Assembly (NCBI GenBank): GCA_963801505.1
Contig: CAWDEY010000017.1
Coordinates: forward strand, 62,001-126,000
Direction of reading: 5' to 3'
Source of the DNA: JAOUFP01 sp963801505
GTDB taxonomy: Bacteria; Nitrospirota; Thermodesulfovibrionia; Thermodesulfovibrionales; UBA6898
DNA: 64,000 nucleotides
Part shown: positions 42,921 through 51,607 of the stretch, piece after piece
How positions within the stretch are numbered: position 1 is the stretch's first letter
Layout of the letters: the number at the start of each line of letters is the position of its first letter
Made by a program: the position numbers and the translations under genes
Notes under the pieces: generated by a model
Told to the model about the DNA's origin: nothing
Seen by the model: the letters and a program-made list of their open reading frames with translations, nothing else
Database searches by the model: none

Positions 42921-44995
42921 ACCGGATTGACCACATTCAGACTAACCGGAATCGTCTGCGGCGAGTTTGTCGCACCCGCGGCAGTGATGGTTATCGTGGC
43001 CGTGTATGTCCCCGCAGAAAGCCCTGATGTGTCGTAGTTAACGGTGATGGTGTCCTGTTCGCCCGTGGATGTACCGCTTGTCGGGGTACAGGAAAGCCAG
43101 GTCGCATTATCCGAGATCGTGTAGCTCAGGGTGGCGCCACCGAAATTCCACACCTGGAAACTCTGGCCCGGGGCGTTGCTGCCCAGGGTGGTTGTCGCCG
43201 ACAGCGAAGCAGGGCTGAAAGAGATGCTCGGCTGACTGTTGACCTGAGTAACGATCTGCGTTGAGCCCGAGAAAACAGGCACGTTGATAGGTTTTTTAAC
43301 AATTACAGATCCATCTTCGGCAGGTTGTTCCGTAAAAAGATAAAACTGAGTCGGTACGTCTGTTTGGCCGTCAAGCGTGGTCGTTAAGGTGTCTGTAGAA
43401 GGATCGAAGTCTATCTGGCTGATGTTGGAATTCGCCAATGCCCGAACATACCGGGCAGCGCTATCCATGGTAGTATATATAGGATGGTAAGACGCCACCC
43501 CATCTACAATTCCGCTTAGAATCGAGTTCCAGTTCGATCTGCTAATAGACTGAATAGATCCAACTTCGTGGGTAAAAAGCGTAGGCAGGGCCATGCTGTC
43601 AAATGCCCGCTTTAGTTGACTCACCCCACGCTCTATGCTACCGCTCACGTCGTTATCAGGGTACCATTCATACCCTGCGTTGTCCCGGATTTCAGTGAGC
43701 ACATTAAAAAATCTTCCTTCATACTCCGGATGTCCGGGAATCGACAGGTAGTCGGCATAATAGAAAGGATCGCTATATTCGCAATTACCGGAATCATACT
43801 TGCGATACGGCCCCATCTGAAGGCATGAGAAAGGTGTTTCGGAATTACCCGGTGGAAGTGGAGTGCCGACGAACTCTACACCCCAGCTCGCCAGGCCGGA
43901 AAAGACGTTGGTGCCGAACTCATACTGGTGCGGCACTACGAACTTCGAGATTGGAATGTTGTGCTGCTGGTGCCACTGCGTACCCTCCGCGAAATAGGCT
44001 GCGATCTCGCCGTCGGTGTAATCGCTTTGTGCAGAATGGTTGTAGTAGAAACAGGTACCATAATCAAAGGCATGAATAGCAGCGGTAGCATTACCGCTAT
44101 TTACAAGGGTTGCCAACTGGGTCGTGTCGGTGTCGTCCATATCGTCCAGGTAGAATCCGATCCAGGGTTTGAAACCCTGGGCGACCGCATCCTCCGCCCA
44201 CCAAAACGGTCCCGTGCAATCGTCGACACGAAATGTAACAAAGGGCGGCATGCCTTGCAAAGCAAATGGCTTGCGCGCTGCCCACACCAGGGACCTCCAC
44301 ACCAGGTCGTCCAATTTATAAACATAACCCTGCACGCCGGCATCGGTGAAGGCATATGAACCCCATTGCACGGCCTTGCCTTGCCCATATCCCCGCACAA
44401 CAATGAATGGATTCCCTCCCGTGGTAGCGATCACCTGTGCATCTTGAGGCGGCGTCATTCCCAAAGAGGTCATGTTTGCCTTGAGGTTTATAATCTCACC
44501 TGCATCGTGGCCCTCACTAATATAGCTTCCTTCCTGACTGCCGCCGACCAACCCGATTGTATTTGCCGATATGTTCGGATAATATGTCAGTCCAAGAATG
44601 TCCTGGACATACTGATACCGCGGCACATACCCTGTGTTAACTAACAGATTATCAAAGCTAACAAGCCCGGTACCGTTAAAAACAGCATTGCTAATGTATG
44701 ACTGCTCAACCTCGTCAAGATACATACCGCTCTTATCCAATCCATTGTGGCCGATAATGATAAGTGCCCTGTCAGCGATATCTTGATTAACAGGGTTCTC
44801 GGCAATATCGAGAACGGTATATGGTATGCCGAAGTTGTCGAGATACGGACTAATATATTGTTGAAAATCAGAGAAATACTGGCTGGCGCTGTTGACCAGC
44901 ACGACCGCCCTTCCGTCATTCGCAGCAACCGGACTACAAATAGAAATTATCAGTGCAATACCCAGCAAGGCGACTGTCAGGAATTTCTTTTTCAC
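41474..44995 (-). CDS. Giant secreted multidomain protein C (paralog of A), N-terminal main part
   Basis: Starts at a GTG (44995) with GGAGGG seven bases upstream; the longer frame to 45031 lies in the repeat and is not used. Signal peptide KKKFLTVALLGIALIISICS. The next 560 residues are nearly identical to gene A, including PFVTFRVDDCTGPFW. Then follow a BACON-like domain, a CBM-like unit, a He_PIG repeat, a second CBM-like unit and a second He_PIG repeat, until the frame breaks at ADDSMW. With the following piece there are four CBM-like and three Ig-like units. It is the only structural gene between two nusG copies. Likely extracellular, acting on or anchoring to polysaccharide. Confidence 0.82.
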   Translation of the reverse strand: MKKKFLTVALLGIALIISICSPVAANDGRAVVLVNSASQYFSDFQQYISPYLDNFGIPYTVLDIAENPVNQDIADRALIIIGHNGLDKSGMYLDEVEQSYISNAVFNGTGLVSFDNLLVNTGYVPRYQYVQDILGLTYYPNISANTIGLVGGSQEGSYISEGHDAGEIINLKANMTSLGMTPPQDAQVIATTGGNPFIVVRGYGQGKAVQWGSYAFTDAGVQGYVYKLDDLVWRSLVWAARKPFALQGMPPFVTFRVDDCTGPFWWAEDAVAQGFKPWIGFYLDDMDDTDTTQLATLVNSGNATAAIHAFDYGTCFYYNHSAQSDYTDGEIAAYFAEGTQWHQQHNIPISKFVVPHQYEFGTNVFSGLASWGVEFVGTPLPPGNSETPFSCLQMGPYRKYDSGNCEYSDPFYYADYLSIPGHPEYEGRFFNVLTEIRDNAGYEWYPDNDVSGSIERGVSQLKRAFDSMALPTLFTHEVGSIQSISRSNWNSILSGIVDGVASYHPIYTTMDSAARYVRALANSNISQIDFDPSTDTLTTTLDGQTDVPTQFYLFTEQPAEDGSVIVKKPINVPVFSGSTQIVTQVNSQPSISFSPASLSATTTLGSNAPGQSFQVWNFGGATLSYTISDNATWLSCTPTSGTSTGEQDTITVNYDTSGLSAGTYTATITITAAGATNSPQTIPVSLNVVNPVSVLVWLEGESGSLTSPMAVGPDSQASSGAYVWIPEGSGNILDNPLQAVGSVTYTFSLPVAGDYVVWGRLIDNLGNSFFVSMDSGAYALWDTAGGSAWGWDLVNNRDSADPLVYSLGPGQHTLVIRHREDGAKLDRILITNDRAYVPQGQGEVTPSAPLITSTPLTSAVAGQPYTYDVNATGVPSPTYSLLGTPPSGMSINTSTGVIQWTPTAAGPFSVTVEASNASGVDTQSFTVNVVSSSLVLVWLEGESGSLTPPMAVGPDSQASSGAYVWIPEGSGNILDNPLQAVGSVTYTFSLPVAGNYVVWGRLIDNLGNSFFVSMDSGAYALWDTAGGSAWGWDLVNNRDSADPLVYSLGPGQHTLVIRHREDGAKLDRILITNDRAYVPQGQGEVTPSAPLITSTPLTSAVAGQPYTYDVNATGVPSPTYSLLGTPPSGMSINTSTGVIQWTPTAAGPFSVTVEASNASGVDTQSFTADDSMW

Positions 44996-45017
44996 TATAG
45001 TCCCTCCATACTTACGC

Positions 45018-46039
45018 GCCTTATTCTTCAATTTTTGCCTGGCCGATCAATCAAAGTCTGTGTGGTATGGTTTTCTGCAGTGAGTCAGACTTGAACTCCA
45101 GGATTATGCCAACAGGCAGATTTCTTTGCAGTTACAAGATGATCTGATTTTGCATAGCTCCGCTATCCCGGATACAGTGAATCGGAAAGGAATATTCAAG
45201 CTGTTAAGAAATCCTTAAACAGACTTTATGCTGATTATCTGTCTCAGGGCAAAAACAAACAGATTAATTAGAACAATAAATCCATACACTATTAATTTGC
45301 CTCAATGTCATCCGCATACATATTCACTCCGATACTTCGGCCTAAAAGCTCTATATTAATAAGAAACATATACTGATCATGCCTTTTTTCCAGTGTTCCT
45401 TCCGCTCCCTGGAGCGGTCCTCTTTTCACCCTTACCCTTGTTCCCTCTTTCAGCCCGGGATAGATATCAATATCTCTTCCGCTTTCAAGCAGCAACTGAA
45501 GTGAGCTTATCTCCTCATTTGAAACAGGTGTCGGTTGTCCGGGTTGAGTTGAAAGCAAAGTAATGGCCCCTCTCGTCTTAAGAACACTGACAATGCTTTC
45601 CGGTTGAGGAGGAATATTAACAAAAAGATATCCGGGGAATAGGGGAAATTCCACCCATTTTTTCCTGTCTTTCCATTGCCTGAGCATCTTTAAAGCCGGA
45701 AGAAAGGTTTCTACTTCTTTTTTCATCAATTCATTGTTTGCAACAAACTCATGCCTTGACTTTACATATAACACGTACCAGTTTTTCATATACGCCTCCG
45801 ACCTTTGCCTGATAATCAGCAATTTTAGTGCCAGCGCAGCAATTGGAGAGTATTTCAGAAGAACATCTCTTTTTGTATGATTTACGACAAAAAAGGTCAA
45901 AATACAATGGGAATTTCGACAAACCCAGGCTGTCCGTCGCTGAGCGGTCTATACTTTTATTGGGGCTGTGTAAGTACTAAAGATCCGTATTTCCTGAGCT
46001 GATCCAAATGGAATCAATTGTTTCCCTTAGATACACCTT
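45018..46039. repeat. Direct repeat R, about 1,022 bp, carrying a nusG-like gene
   Basis: Second copy of repeat L, offset 5,802-5,803 bp. Its left edge lies directly in front of the Shine-Dalgarno of gene C and its right edge is 38 bp from the stop of the sigma-54 response regulator. The two copies are nearly identical, while the sequences beyond each end are unrelated, so the duplication boundaries are sharp. Confidence 0.85.
45292..45789 (-). CDS. NusG/RfaH-like transcription antiterminator, copy R
   Basis: A 165-aa protein with the same sequence as copy L (39490-39987): NGN domain with FPLFPGYLFVNI and KOW domain with KRGPLQGAEGTL. ATG at 45789 with GGAGG. It precedes giant gene C by about 297 bp. 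A leader containing a small hairpin separates them. It probably promotes read-through in the long downstream polysaccharide operon, as RfaH and UpxY do. The target element is not known. Confidence 0.88.
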   Translation of the reverse strand: MKNWYVLYVKSRHEFVANNELMKKEVETFLPALKMLRQWKDRKKWVEFPLFPGYLFVNIPPQPESIVSVLKTRGAITLLSTQPGQPTPVSNEEISSLQLLLESGRDIDIYPGLKEGTRVRVKRGPLQGAEGTLEKRHDQYMFLINIELLGRSIGVNMYADDIEAN

Positions 46040-46076
46040 GGAGAAGCAAATGACGAAGTCAAACAGCGCATGCCGT

Positions 46077-47444
46077 CTATGCACAGGAGGCATCATTCAA
46101 TCTTTTATAAAACGCCTTTCTGGAGATGCCAAGCAGCCTTGCAGCTTTTGACTTGTTTCCGTCGCACTTTTTAAGTGATTCCATGACTGCCTGGAGTTCG
46201 ATGTCCCACAATGTTATCCTTTCAGCTACAGGAGTCACAGCCTTCATCCCCTGGATTGTTTTTACGGGGGGGGTTAACTCCTCGGGAAGATCGCCTAAAG
46301 TAATATAATCGCCTTTTGCAAGCACAACTGCCCTCTCGATAACATTCATAAGCTGTCTGACATTTCCAGGCCATTTATATTCCTTAAGCGAGTCCATAGC
46401 CTCTTCAGATATCCTGACCACTTTTTGCTCTTTTTCACTGAATTCATGAACAAACTTTGATAGCATAAAGGGGATATCCTCTTTCCTTTCCCGAAGGGCC
46501 GGCACCTTTATCTCTATGACATTTATCCGGTAGAAAAGGTCTTCCCTGAACCTTCCTGCCTCCACCTCTTTCCTGAGGTCGCGATTAGTGGAACATAGCA
46601 CTCTGCAGTCCACCTTGATCTTCCTGTTGCTTCCCAATCTCTCTATCTCTCTTTCCTGAAGCACTCTGAGTATCTTGGACTGCAGCTCAAGGGCAAGCTC
46701 CCCAAGTTCATCGAGAAAGATAGTCCCGCCTGAGGCCTCTTCAAACTTCCCTGTCCTTCTGGCATGTGCTCCCGTATACGCACCTTTTTCACAGCCGAAA
46801 AGTTCCGCCTCTATAAGTTCCTTAGGCATGGCTGCACAATTGACTGCTATAAACGGCGCGTCTTTTCTCTTGCTGCAAAAATGCAGCGCTCTGGCAACCA
46901 GTTCCTTACCGGTCCCGGTCTCGCCGGTTATCAAAACAGTGCTTGAGGAATCCTTTACAGTCTCGATGGTCTCATTGATGTTTCGCACCTGCTCGCTATT
47001 TCCGGTCAGACTCTGATTTTCAACTTTATTCAGTGTCTTCTCAATTACCTCAATCTCCTGTTTCATCCGCTTTTGCCTCATTGCCCTGGCTATTATATCT
47101 TTGAGCTTAATATAATCCGGAGGCTTGATGAAATAATAAAAAGCACCGCCGAGCATTGCGGACACTGCGGAATCAACTGTGCCATAGGCCGTAAGAAAAA
47201 TTACAGGTATATCATTTTTGTTTTCCCTGACATATCCGAAAAACTCCATCCCGTCCCTGCCAGGCATCTTCAGGTCTGTAATCACCACATCCACATTTTC
47301 CTTGTGTAGGACTTTCGTTGCACTTTCAACATCAAGAGACTCATGTACAAAGTAACCTTCCTCAGTCAGAATTGCTGAGAGCACTTTAACCGCATTAGGT
47401 TCGTCATCTACAACCAGGATATCTCCCTTGTATTGTCTATTCAT
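46077..47444 (-). CDS. NtrC-family sigma-54-dependent response regulator
   Basis: A 455-aa activator with all key parts. The receiver has VVDDEPN, phospho-acceptor Asp57 (VVITDLKMPG) and Lys in YFIKPPD. The AAA+ domain has Walker A GETGTGKE, an intact sigma-54 loop GAYTGA, Walker B GTIFLDELGEL and the Arg finger FREDLFYRIN. The C-terminal Fis-type HTH is KAARLLGISRKAFYKRL. The strong Shine-Dalgarno AGGAGG and an 8-bp overlap with the kinase show it is in one operon with it. Probable targets are the -24/-12 promoters at 33543 and 48783. Confidence 0.93.
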   Translation of the reverse strand: MNRQYKGDILVVDDEPNAVKVLSAILTEEGYFVHESLDVESATKVLHKENVDVVITDLKMPGRDGMEFFGYVRENKNDIPVIFLTAYGTVDSAVSAMLGGAFYYFIKPPDYIKLKDIIARAMRQKRMKQEIEVIEKTLNKVENQSLTGNSEQVRNINETIETVKDSSSTVLITGETGTGKELVARALHFCSKRKDAPFIAVNCAAMPKELIEAELFGCEKGAYTGAHARRTGKFEEASGGTIFLDELGELALELQSKILRVLQEREIERLGSNRKIKVDCRVLCSTNRDLRKEVEAGRFREDLFYRINVIEIKVPALRERKEDIPFMLSKFVHEFSEKEQKVVRISEEAMDSLKEYKWPGNVRQLMNVIERAVVLAKGDYITLGDLPEELTPPVKTIQGMKAVTPVAERITLWDIELQAVMESLKKCDGNKSKAARLLGISRKAFYKRLNDASCA

Positions 47445-48444
47445 CTGTCCCTCCTACCGTATTCGCCGGAATGTATAGTTTTACGGACGTCCCTCTGCCT
47501 TTCGTGCTATGTATTTCCATCCTACCGCCATAGAGCTTCATTATATCCTCTGTGATAATCAGCCCGAATCCCTTACCTTTTTTCCCTCTGGTTACGGCAA
47601 CAGAATTTTTTGTAGGCATCCCCGGACCATCATCGGAGACATCGATTACAATAAAATCTCTTGCAGAAGATGTATCTAATGCTGCATGTACAGTTAATCC
47701 TCCATCAGAACCTATCGCCTCCAGTGCATTGTTTATAATATTAAGGACCGCCTGTTCAAGCTGAAAAGAGTTTATCAGTGCCTTTGGAATTATTCCATAT
47801 CGGAAATCAGCACGAATATTCCTGGCATGTGTCTGAAACGAAGTCATTATCTGTATCCTTTTTAGCGAAAAGTTGATATCTGCCACAGAAGGTTTTATAC
47901 CCGAAATTGAGTTAGAAAGAAATTTGGCTATGAAGTTGTCGATCCGGGAGATTTCTTCCTGCATTATGAGAGCAAACTCTCTGAGCGTTGTATCAGGAAC
48001 ACATTTTTGAGAGATAATCGTAACAGCACCATGAAGGGCGTTCAAAGGATTTCTGATGCTATGGGCAAGAGTGGATGCTGTTTTGCCCATAGCAATGAAT
48101 TTTTGAATGCCTTTAGGGCTATACCCGTTACCCATTGAGACATTCGAAACTTTTATTGCAGCGCCCTGTATGCCTTTTGCTGTCAATACGGGCTTAATCA
48201 TGATATCTGCTGTTACACGATAAAAAAGAAAATGAAAAATGTATCCTTTAAGGACAAGTTTTCTCTGCTTTTCGATTGAAAACGCTACCGCGTCTTTATC
48301 CCGATAGATTAATCGTGGGAACACTTCATAATATTTTTTGCCTGCAGCAATCGAGGCAGACTCGCCTGTTAGTTCTGTAATGAGCTCATCCCAGGACTTG
48401 ACAAACATTTTTTTGTCGACGATAAAATTATATTCACTATCCAT
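47437..48444 (-). CDS. Sensor histidine kinase (NtrB-like)
   Basis: A 335-aa cytoplasmic kinase without membrane segments. Residues 1-115 are PAS-like (YNFIVDKKMFVKSWDELI). The H-box is STLAHSIRNPLNALHGAV. The ATPase domain has an N-box (VLNIINNALEAIG), G1 (VIDVSDDGPGMP) and G2 (GKGFGLIITEDIMKLYGG). It is the partner of the response regulator downstream and likely reads a cytoplasmic or nitrogen-type signal. A sigma-70-type promoter is visible upstream. Confidence 0.92.
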   Translation of the reverse strand: MDSEYNFIVDKKMFVKSWDELITELTGESASIAAGKKYYEVFPRLIYRDKDAVAFSIEKQRKLVLKGYIFHFLFYRVTADIMIKPVLTAKGIQGAAIKVSNVSMGNGYSPKGIQKFIAMGKTASTLAHSIRNPLNALHGAVTIISQKCVPDTTLREFALIMQEEISRIDNFIAKFLSNSISGIKPSVADINFSLKRIQIMTSFQTHARNIRADFRYGIIPKALINSFQLEQAVLNIINNALEAIGSDGGLTVHAALDTSSARDFIVIDVSDDGPGMPTKNSVAVTRGKKGKGFGLIITEDIMKLYGGRMEIHSTKGRGTSVKLYIPANTVGGTDE

Positions 48445-48550
48445 AACATATACCGCTTATATTCCTTTAACTATAAGAAGTTATGAACAAAGAACAGGTC
48501 TCACTTCATGTTATCTGTTAATCAAAATTTCAATGAGTCCTGTTAATTCC

Positions 48551-48578
48551 ATTTTAGATCAAACTTTCAGAATGTCAA
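48551..48578 (-). promoter_or_regulatory. Candidate sigma-70 promoter for the kinase-regulator operon
   Basis: On the minus strand TTGACA (48578-48573) is followed after 16 bp by TAAAAT (48556-48551). This is close to the -35/-10 consensus, with a predicted start near 48544, about 100 bp upstream of the kinase ATG. It drives the divergent partner of glmS. Confidence 0.45.
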
Positions 48579-48782
48579 GCTTAATCTAACAAAGGTGTAT
48601 CTCTTAGGAACAATATTGTTGAGGTCAACTGTATCCTTTCACGACATTAAAGGTACACTTTTGCTATAACGTTACAATTTATTCCTATGTTATATAAAGC
48701 ATATACTGATTTTTTACTTAAGATTCCTTCATAAACTTACTGATTCATTATTTGGATTATTGAAATATTTTTTAACAGATAT

Positions 48783-48798
48783 TGGTACATAACTTGCT
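48783..48798 (+). promoter_or_regulatory. Candidate sigma-54 promoter for glmS
   Basis: TGGTACATAACTTGCT matches TGGCAC-N5-TTGCT with one mismatch and correct spacing. It is 73 bp before the glmS ATG. An inverted repeat GTTGAGGTCAAC at 48618-48629, about 155 bp further upstream, is in the place of an enhancer-type regulator site. An NtrC-family kinase/regulator pair is transcribed divergently from the other side of this spacer. Confidence 0.5.
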
Positions 48799-48871
48799 AA
48801 TTAACTAAAGAGAGAATTGATAAATCTACAGATGGGATATCCGGTAAGAGAGAAAATTAGGGGGTAATCAT

Positions 48872-50701
48872 ATGTGTGGAATAGTGGGATATACTGGAAA
48901 AGAAAACGCAGTGCCGATTTTAATCAACGCACTCAAAAGACTTGAATACAGGGGATATGACTCGGCGGGAATCGCCTGTCAAAATGGCAAGGGGATAGAG
49001 ATATTCAAAACCAAAGGAAAGATCAGGGACCTTCAGGGAGTGATTCCGGCAAACCTCTCGCATATCAGTACCGGCCTTGGCCATACACGGTGGGCCACCC
49101 ATGGTGTCCCTTCGACATACAATGCCCATCCCCACAGTGCAGGGGGTGTTGTTGTGGTGCATAATGGGATCATCGAAAACTACCGGGAACTCAAGTCACA
49201 CCTTGTTGCCGCAGGTTGCGTGTTTTCTTCTGACACAGACACAGAGGTCATCCCGCATATGATCAGCATGAATCTCAAGAGAGGACTATCGTTTTATGAG
49301 GCAATCAAGGAGGTCTTCCCCAGGCTCTCAGGGTCCTTTGCCCTCGGGATCATGAGCGAAACTGACCCTCACACTGTCTATGCGCTCAGGAAAGGAAGCC
49401 CGCTGGTGGTAGGCTGCGGAGACCAGGGATATTTCATCGCCTCCGACATCCCGGCCATCCTGCCCTATACCAACAAATTTATTTTTTTAGAAGATGAATA
49501 TTTATGCACTCTCAGGGCGGGCACCATCGAAATCACCTCCCTCAACGGCAAGGGGAGTGTATCTCCGGCAGAGAAGATTGAAACAGTAGACTGCTCCCCA
49601 TCCATGGCAGAGAAAAATGGTTATGAACATTTTATGCTGAAGGAGATCTACGAGCAGCCGGAAGCGGTCCATAACACTATCGGGGAATGGATTGATCATC
49701 CGGAAAGACTTCTTGAGGAACTCGACCTGAACCTGAAGATGACTGTAGGAATGGGGAGGATGCATATCGCTGCCTGCGGCACCTCATATCATGCTGCGCT
49801 TGTGGCCCATTACATGATCAGAAATCTTGCCAGAATCCCTGTTTATGTCGAGATAGCCTCAGAGTACAGATATTCAAATCCGATCATAGAACATGGCAAT
49901 CTCTTTATTTCTATAACCCAGTCCGGCGAAACCGCCGATACCCTTGCAGCGCAAAGGGAGGCGAAGTCAAGAAGTGCAAAGACCCTCACCATCTGCAATG
50001 TCGTCGGGAGTACTTCTTCACGGGAAGCCGACTCTGTCTTATACACAAGGGCGGGGATTGAAATAGGGGTCGCCTCGACAAAGTCGTTTACCTCACAGGT
50101 GGCCGCGCTGTGCCTGATCGCCATGGGTCTCAGTATCAAAAGAGGCATCATGAGCATGTCAGAGACAAAAGGGCTGAGGTGCCAGTTTGCGAAGATACCT
50201 GAACTGATAGAAAAGGTCTTGATGAAAAATGAGCAGATAAAGGGACTGGCTCACGACCTTTCGCATGCACGGGCGTGTATGTATCTTGGCAGGGGCATAA
50301 ACTTCCCGATCGCCTTTGAAGGAGCACTGAAAATGAAGGAACTGGCCTATATACATGCGACGGGATATCCTGCGGGCGAAATGAAGCACGGGCCCATCGC
50401 CCTGATCGAAGAAGGGACCCCGGTGATCGTACTTGCCCCGATAAACGAACTGTTTGAGAAGATTCTTTCGAACATAGAGGAAGTGAAGGCAAGGGGAGCC
50501 AGGGTAATTGCGGTCACGGACGAGCCTGAGTTGCTGGCTGGCAAGGCAGATGATGTCATAGAAATCCCGGCCACGCACCCCCTGCTATCGCCTTTGCTGA
50601 GTGTAATTCCTCTGCAATTGCTTGCCTATTACACAGCTGTACTGAAAGGTTGTGATGTTGACCAGCCAAGAAACCTGGCAAAGAGCGTAACGGTTGAATA
50701 G
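48872..50701 (+). CDS. glmS: Glucosamine-6-phosphate synthase (glutamine-hydrolysing)
   Basis: A 609-aa protein of the usual length. The glutaminase domain starts MCGIVGYTG with catalytic Cys2; RRLEYRGYDSAGIA-type RLEYRGYDSAGIA, TRWATHGVPS and HNGIIENY follow. The two SIS domains are recognised by CGTSYHAAL, SQSGETADTLAA, STKSFTSQVAAL and the C-terminal PRNLAKSVTVE. It makes GlcN-6-P from fructose-6-P and glutamine, the entry to UDP-GlcNAc used by the polysaccharide genes nearby. It is divergent from the kinase operon and carries a candidate sigma-54 promoter. Confidence 0.97.
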   Translation: MCGIVGYTGKENAVPILINALKRLEYRGYDSAGIACQNGKGIEIFKTKGKIRDLQGVIPANLSHISTGLGHTRWATHGVPSTYNAHPHSAGGVVVVHNGIIENYRELKSHLVAAGCVFSSDTDTEVIPHMISMNLKRGLSFYEAIKEVFPRLSGSFALGIMSETDPHTVYALRKGSPLVVGCGDQGYFIASDIPAILPYTNKFIFLEDEYLCTLRAGTIEITSLNGKGSVSPAEKIETVDCSPSMAEKNGYEHFMLKEIYEQPEAVHNTIGEWIDHPERLLEELDLNLKMTVGMGRMHIAACGTSYHAALVAHYMIRNLARIPVYVEIASEYRYSNPIIEHGNLFISITQSGETADTLAAQREAKSRSAKTLTICNVVGSTSSREADSVLYTRAGIEIGVASTKSFTSQVAALCLIAMGLSIKRGIMSMSETKGLRCQFAKIPELIEKVLMKNEQIKGLAHDLSHARACMYLGRGINFPIAFEGALKMKELAYIHATGYPAGEMKHGPIALIEEGTPVIVLAPINELFEKILSNIEEVKARGARVIAVTDEPELLAGKADDVIEIPATHPLLSPLLSVIPLQLLAYYTAVLKGCDVDQPRNLAKSVTVE

Positions 50702-50759
50702 CAGCAATAACTCAGAGGGTGTTGTTTTAAGCGAGGTTTAATGGATAGTGAGCGATATT

Positions 50760-50802
50760 CCCCGTGGTCTGGCCTAAGGCCCCTACTGTTGGTGCCACGG
50801 GG
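50760..50802 (+). terminator. Weak stem-loop after glmS
   Basis: CCCCGTGG (50760-50767) pairs with CCACGGGG (50795-50802), and an inner GGCCTAAGGCC can also fold. It lies 59 bp after the glmS stop but has no T-run, so it may be a factor-dependent terminator or an unrelated hairpin. The 196-bp spacer between glmS and the next gene holds nothing else I recognise. Confidence 0.3.
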
Positions 50803-50897
50803 TTAGCGAGCGAATATAATGAAAAAACATTCCTTGCATTGAGATTCCCTGCGGTCTTGCCGGAGGGAGTCTTCAATTATTAGATCTTATTTTGCAA

Positions 50898-51578
50898 TTA
50901 ATAGTTTAACAACCGCAAGCCAGCCATGTAAGTGCTTTCCCCCTGCTTCCTGCACCATTTGACTACCCCTTTCAAGGGAGCGGTTTCGAAGCCTTTGATG
51001 ATCGTTATCTCCTCACCTGGGAGCAGAGGATTGAATATGCGCAGGCCGAGGCCTTCATTGTTTTTATCAAAGGTCATACCCATGAATATTTCTTGTGAAA
51101 TTGCCGGATTCACACGATATTCAATATCTTTTTTGAAATCAAAACGCCTGGTTACCCGTCTCTCATTTAATTTCTGTGAAAGGTCGAAGTTTTTTTCGCA
51201 CTGACTGAGCCAGCCGGAAAGCTCTGAAAATTTAAAAGGTTTGGCAAAAAGTTTGCAACCTAATTGCTCACATTGTTTTACAAGTTCCTCATCTGAATAG
51301 CCGGACATAATAGCCTTCATTTTCATGTCAACCTTACATCCTCTTTCTAATTGGCGTTGAAACAATTCTATCCCGTTCATTTTTGGCATCATATAATCTG
51401 AGATAACTATGTCAGCACAGGGTGAATGATTTTCACAACTGTCAATAATGTTTTCATATTTGCAGACCACAGCAGAACTGTAAGAGTCCACTTCATAGCC
51501 TTTTTCTTTGAAAAACCTATCAAGAATATCCAAAACAATTACACTATCATCGTAAATAGTCACCCGTGGCTTTCTCAT
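50898..51578 (-). CDS. Response regulator with C-terminal PilZ-like domain
   Basis: A 226-aa protein. The receiver domain (1-125) has TIYDDSVIVLDIL, phospho-acceptor Asp in DIVISDYMMPKMNG, and the Lys in LFAKPFKFSEL. The PilZ-like domain (140-226) has ERRVTRRFDFKKDIEYRV with the R-x3-R motif, then NNEGLGLRIFNPLLPGEEI. There the usual D/N-x-S-x2-G motif appears as N-x-E-x2-G, so c-di-GMP binding may be altered. Shine-Dalgarno GAAGGAAA. It probably links a phosphorelay to cyclic-di-GMP control of a surface process. Confidence 0.85.
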   Translation of the reverse strand: MRKPRVTIYDDSVIVLDILDRFFKEKGYEVDSYSSAVVCKYENIIDSCENHSPCADIVISDYMMPKMNGIELFQRQLERGCKVDMKMKAIMSGYSDEELVKQCEQLGCKLFAKPFKFSELSGWLSQCEKNFDLSQKLNERRVTRRFDFKKDIEYRVNPAISQEIFMGMTFDKNNEGLGLRIFNPLLPGEEITIIKGFETAPLKGVVKWCRKQGESTYMAGLRLLNY

Positions 51579-51593
51579 AAAGGTTTCCTTCCT

Positions 51594-51607
51594 CTTTTCG
51601 CGAAAAG
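51594..51607. promoter_or_regulatory. 14-bp perfect palindrome upstream of the PilZ response regulator
   Basis: CTTTTCGCGAAAAG lies 16-29 bp upstream of the ATG of the response regulator. Its position suits an operator or self-regulatory site. Only the sequence symmetry supports this. Confidence 0.3.
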
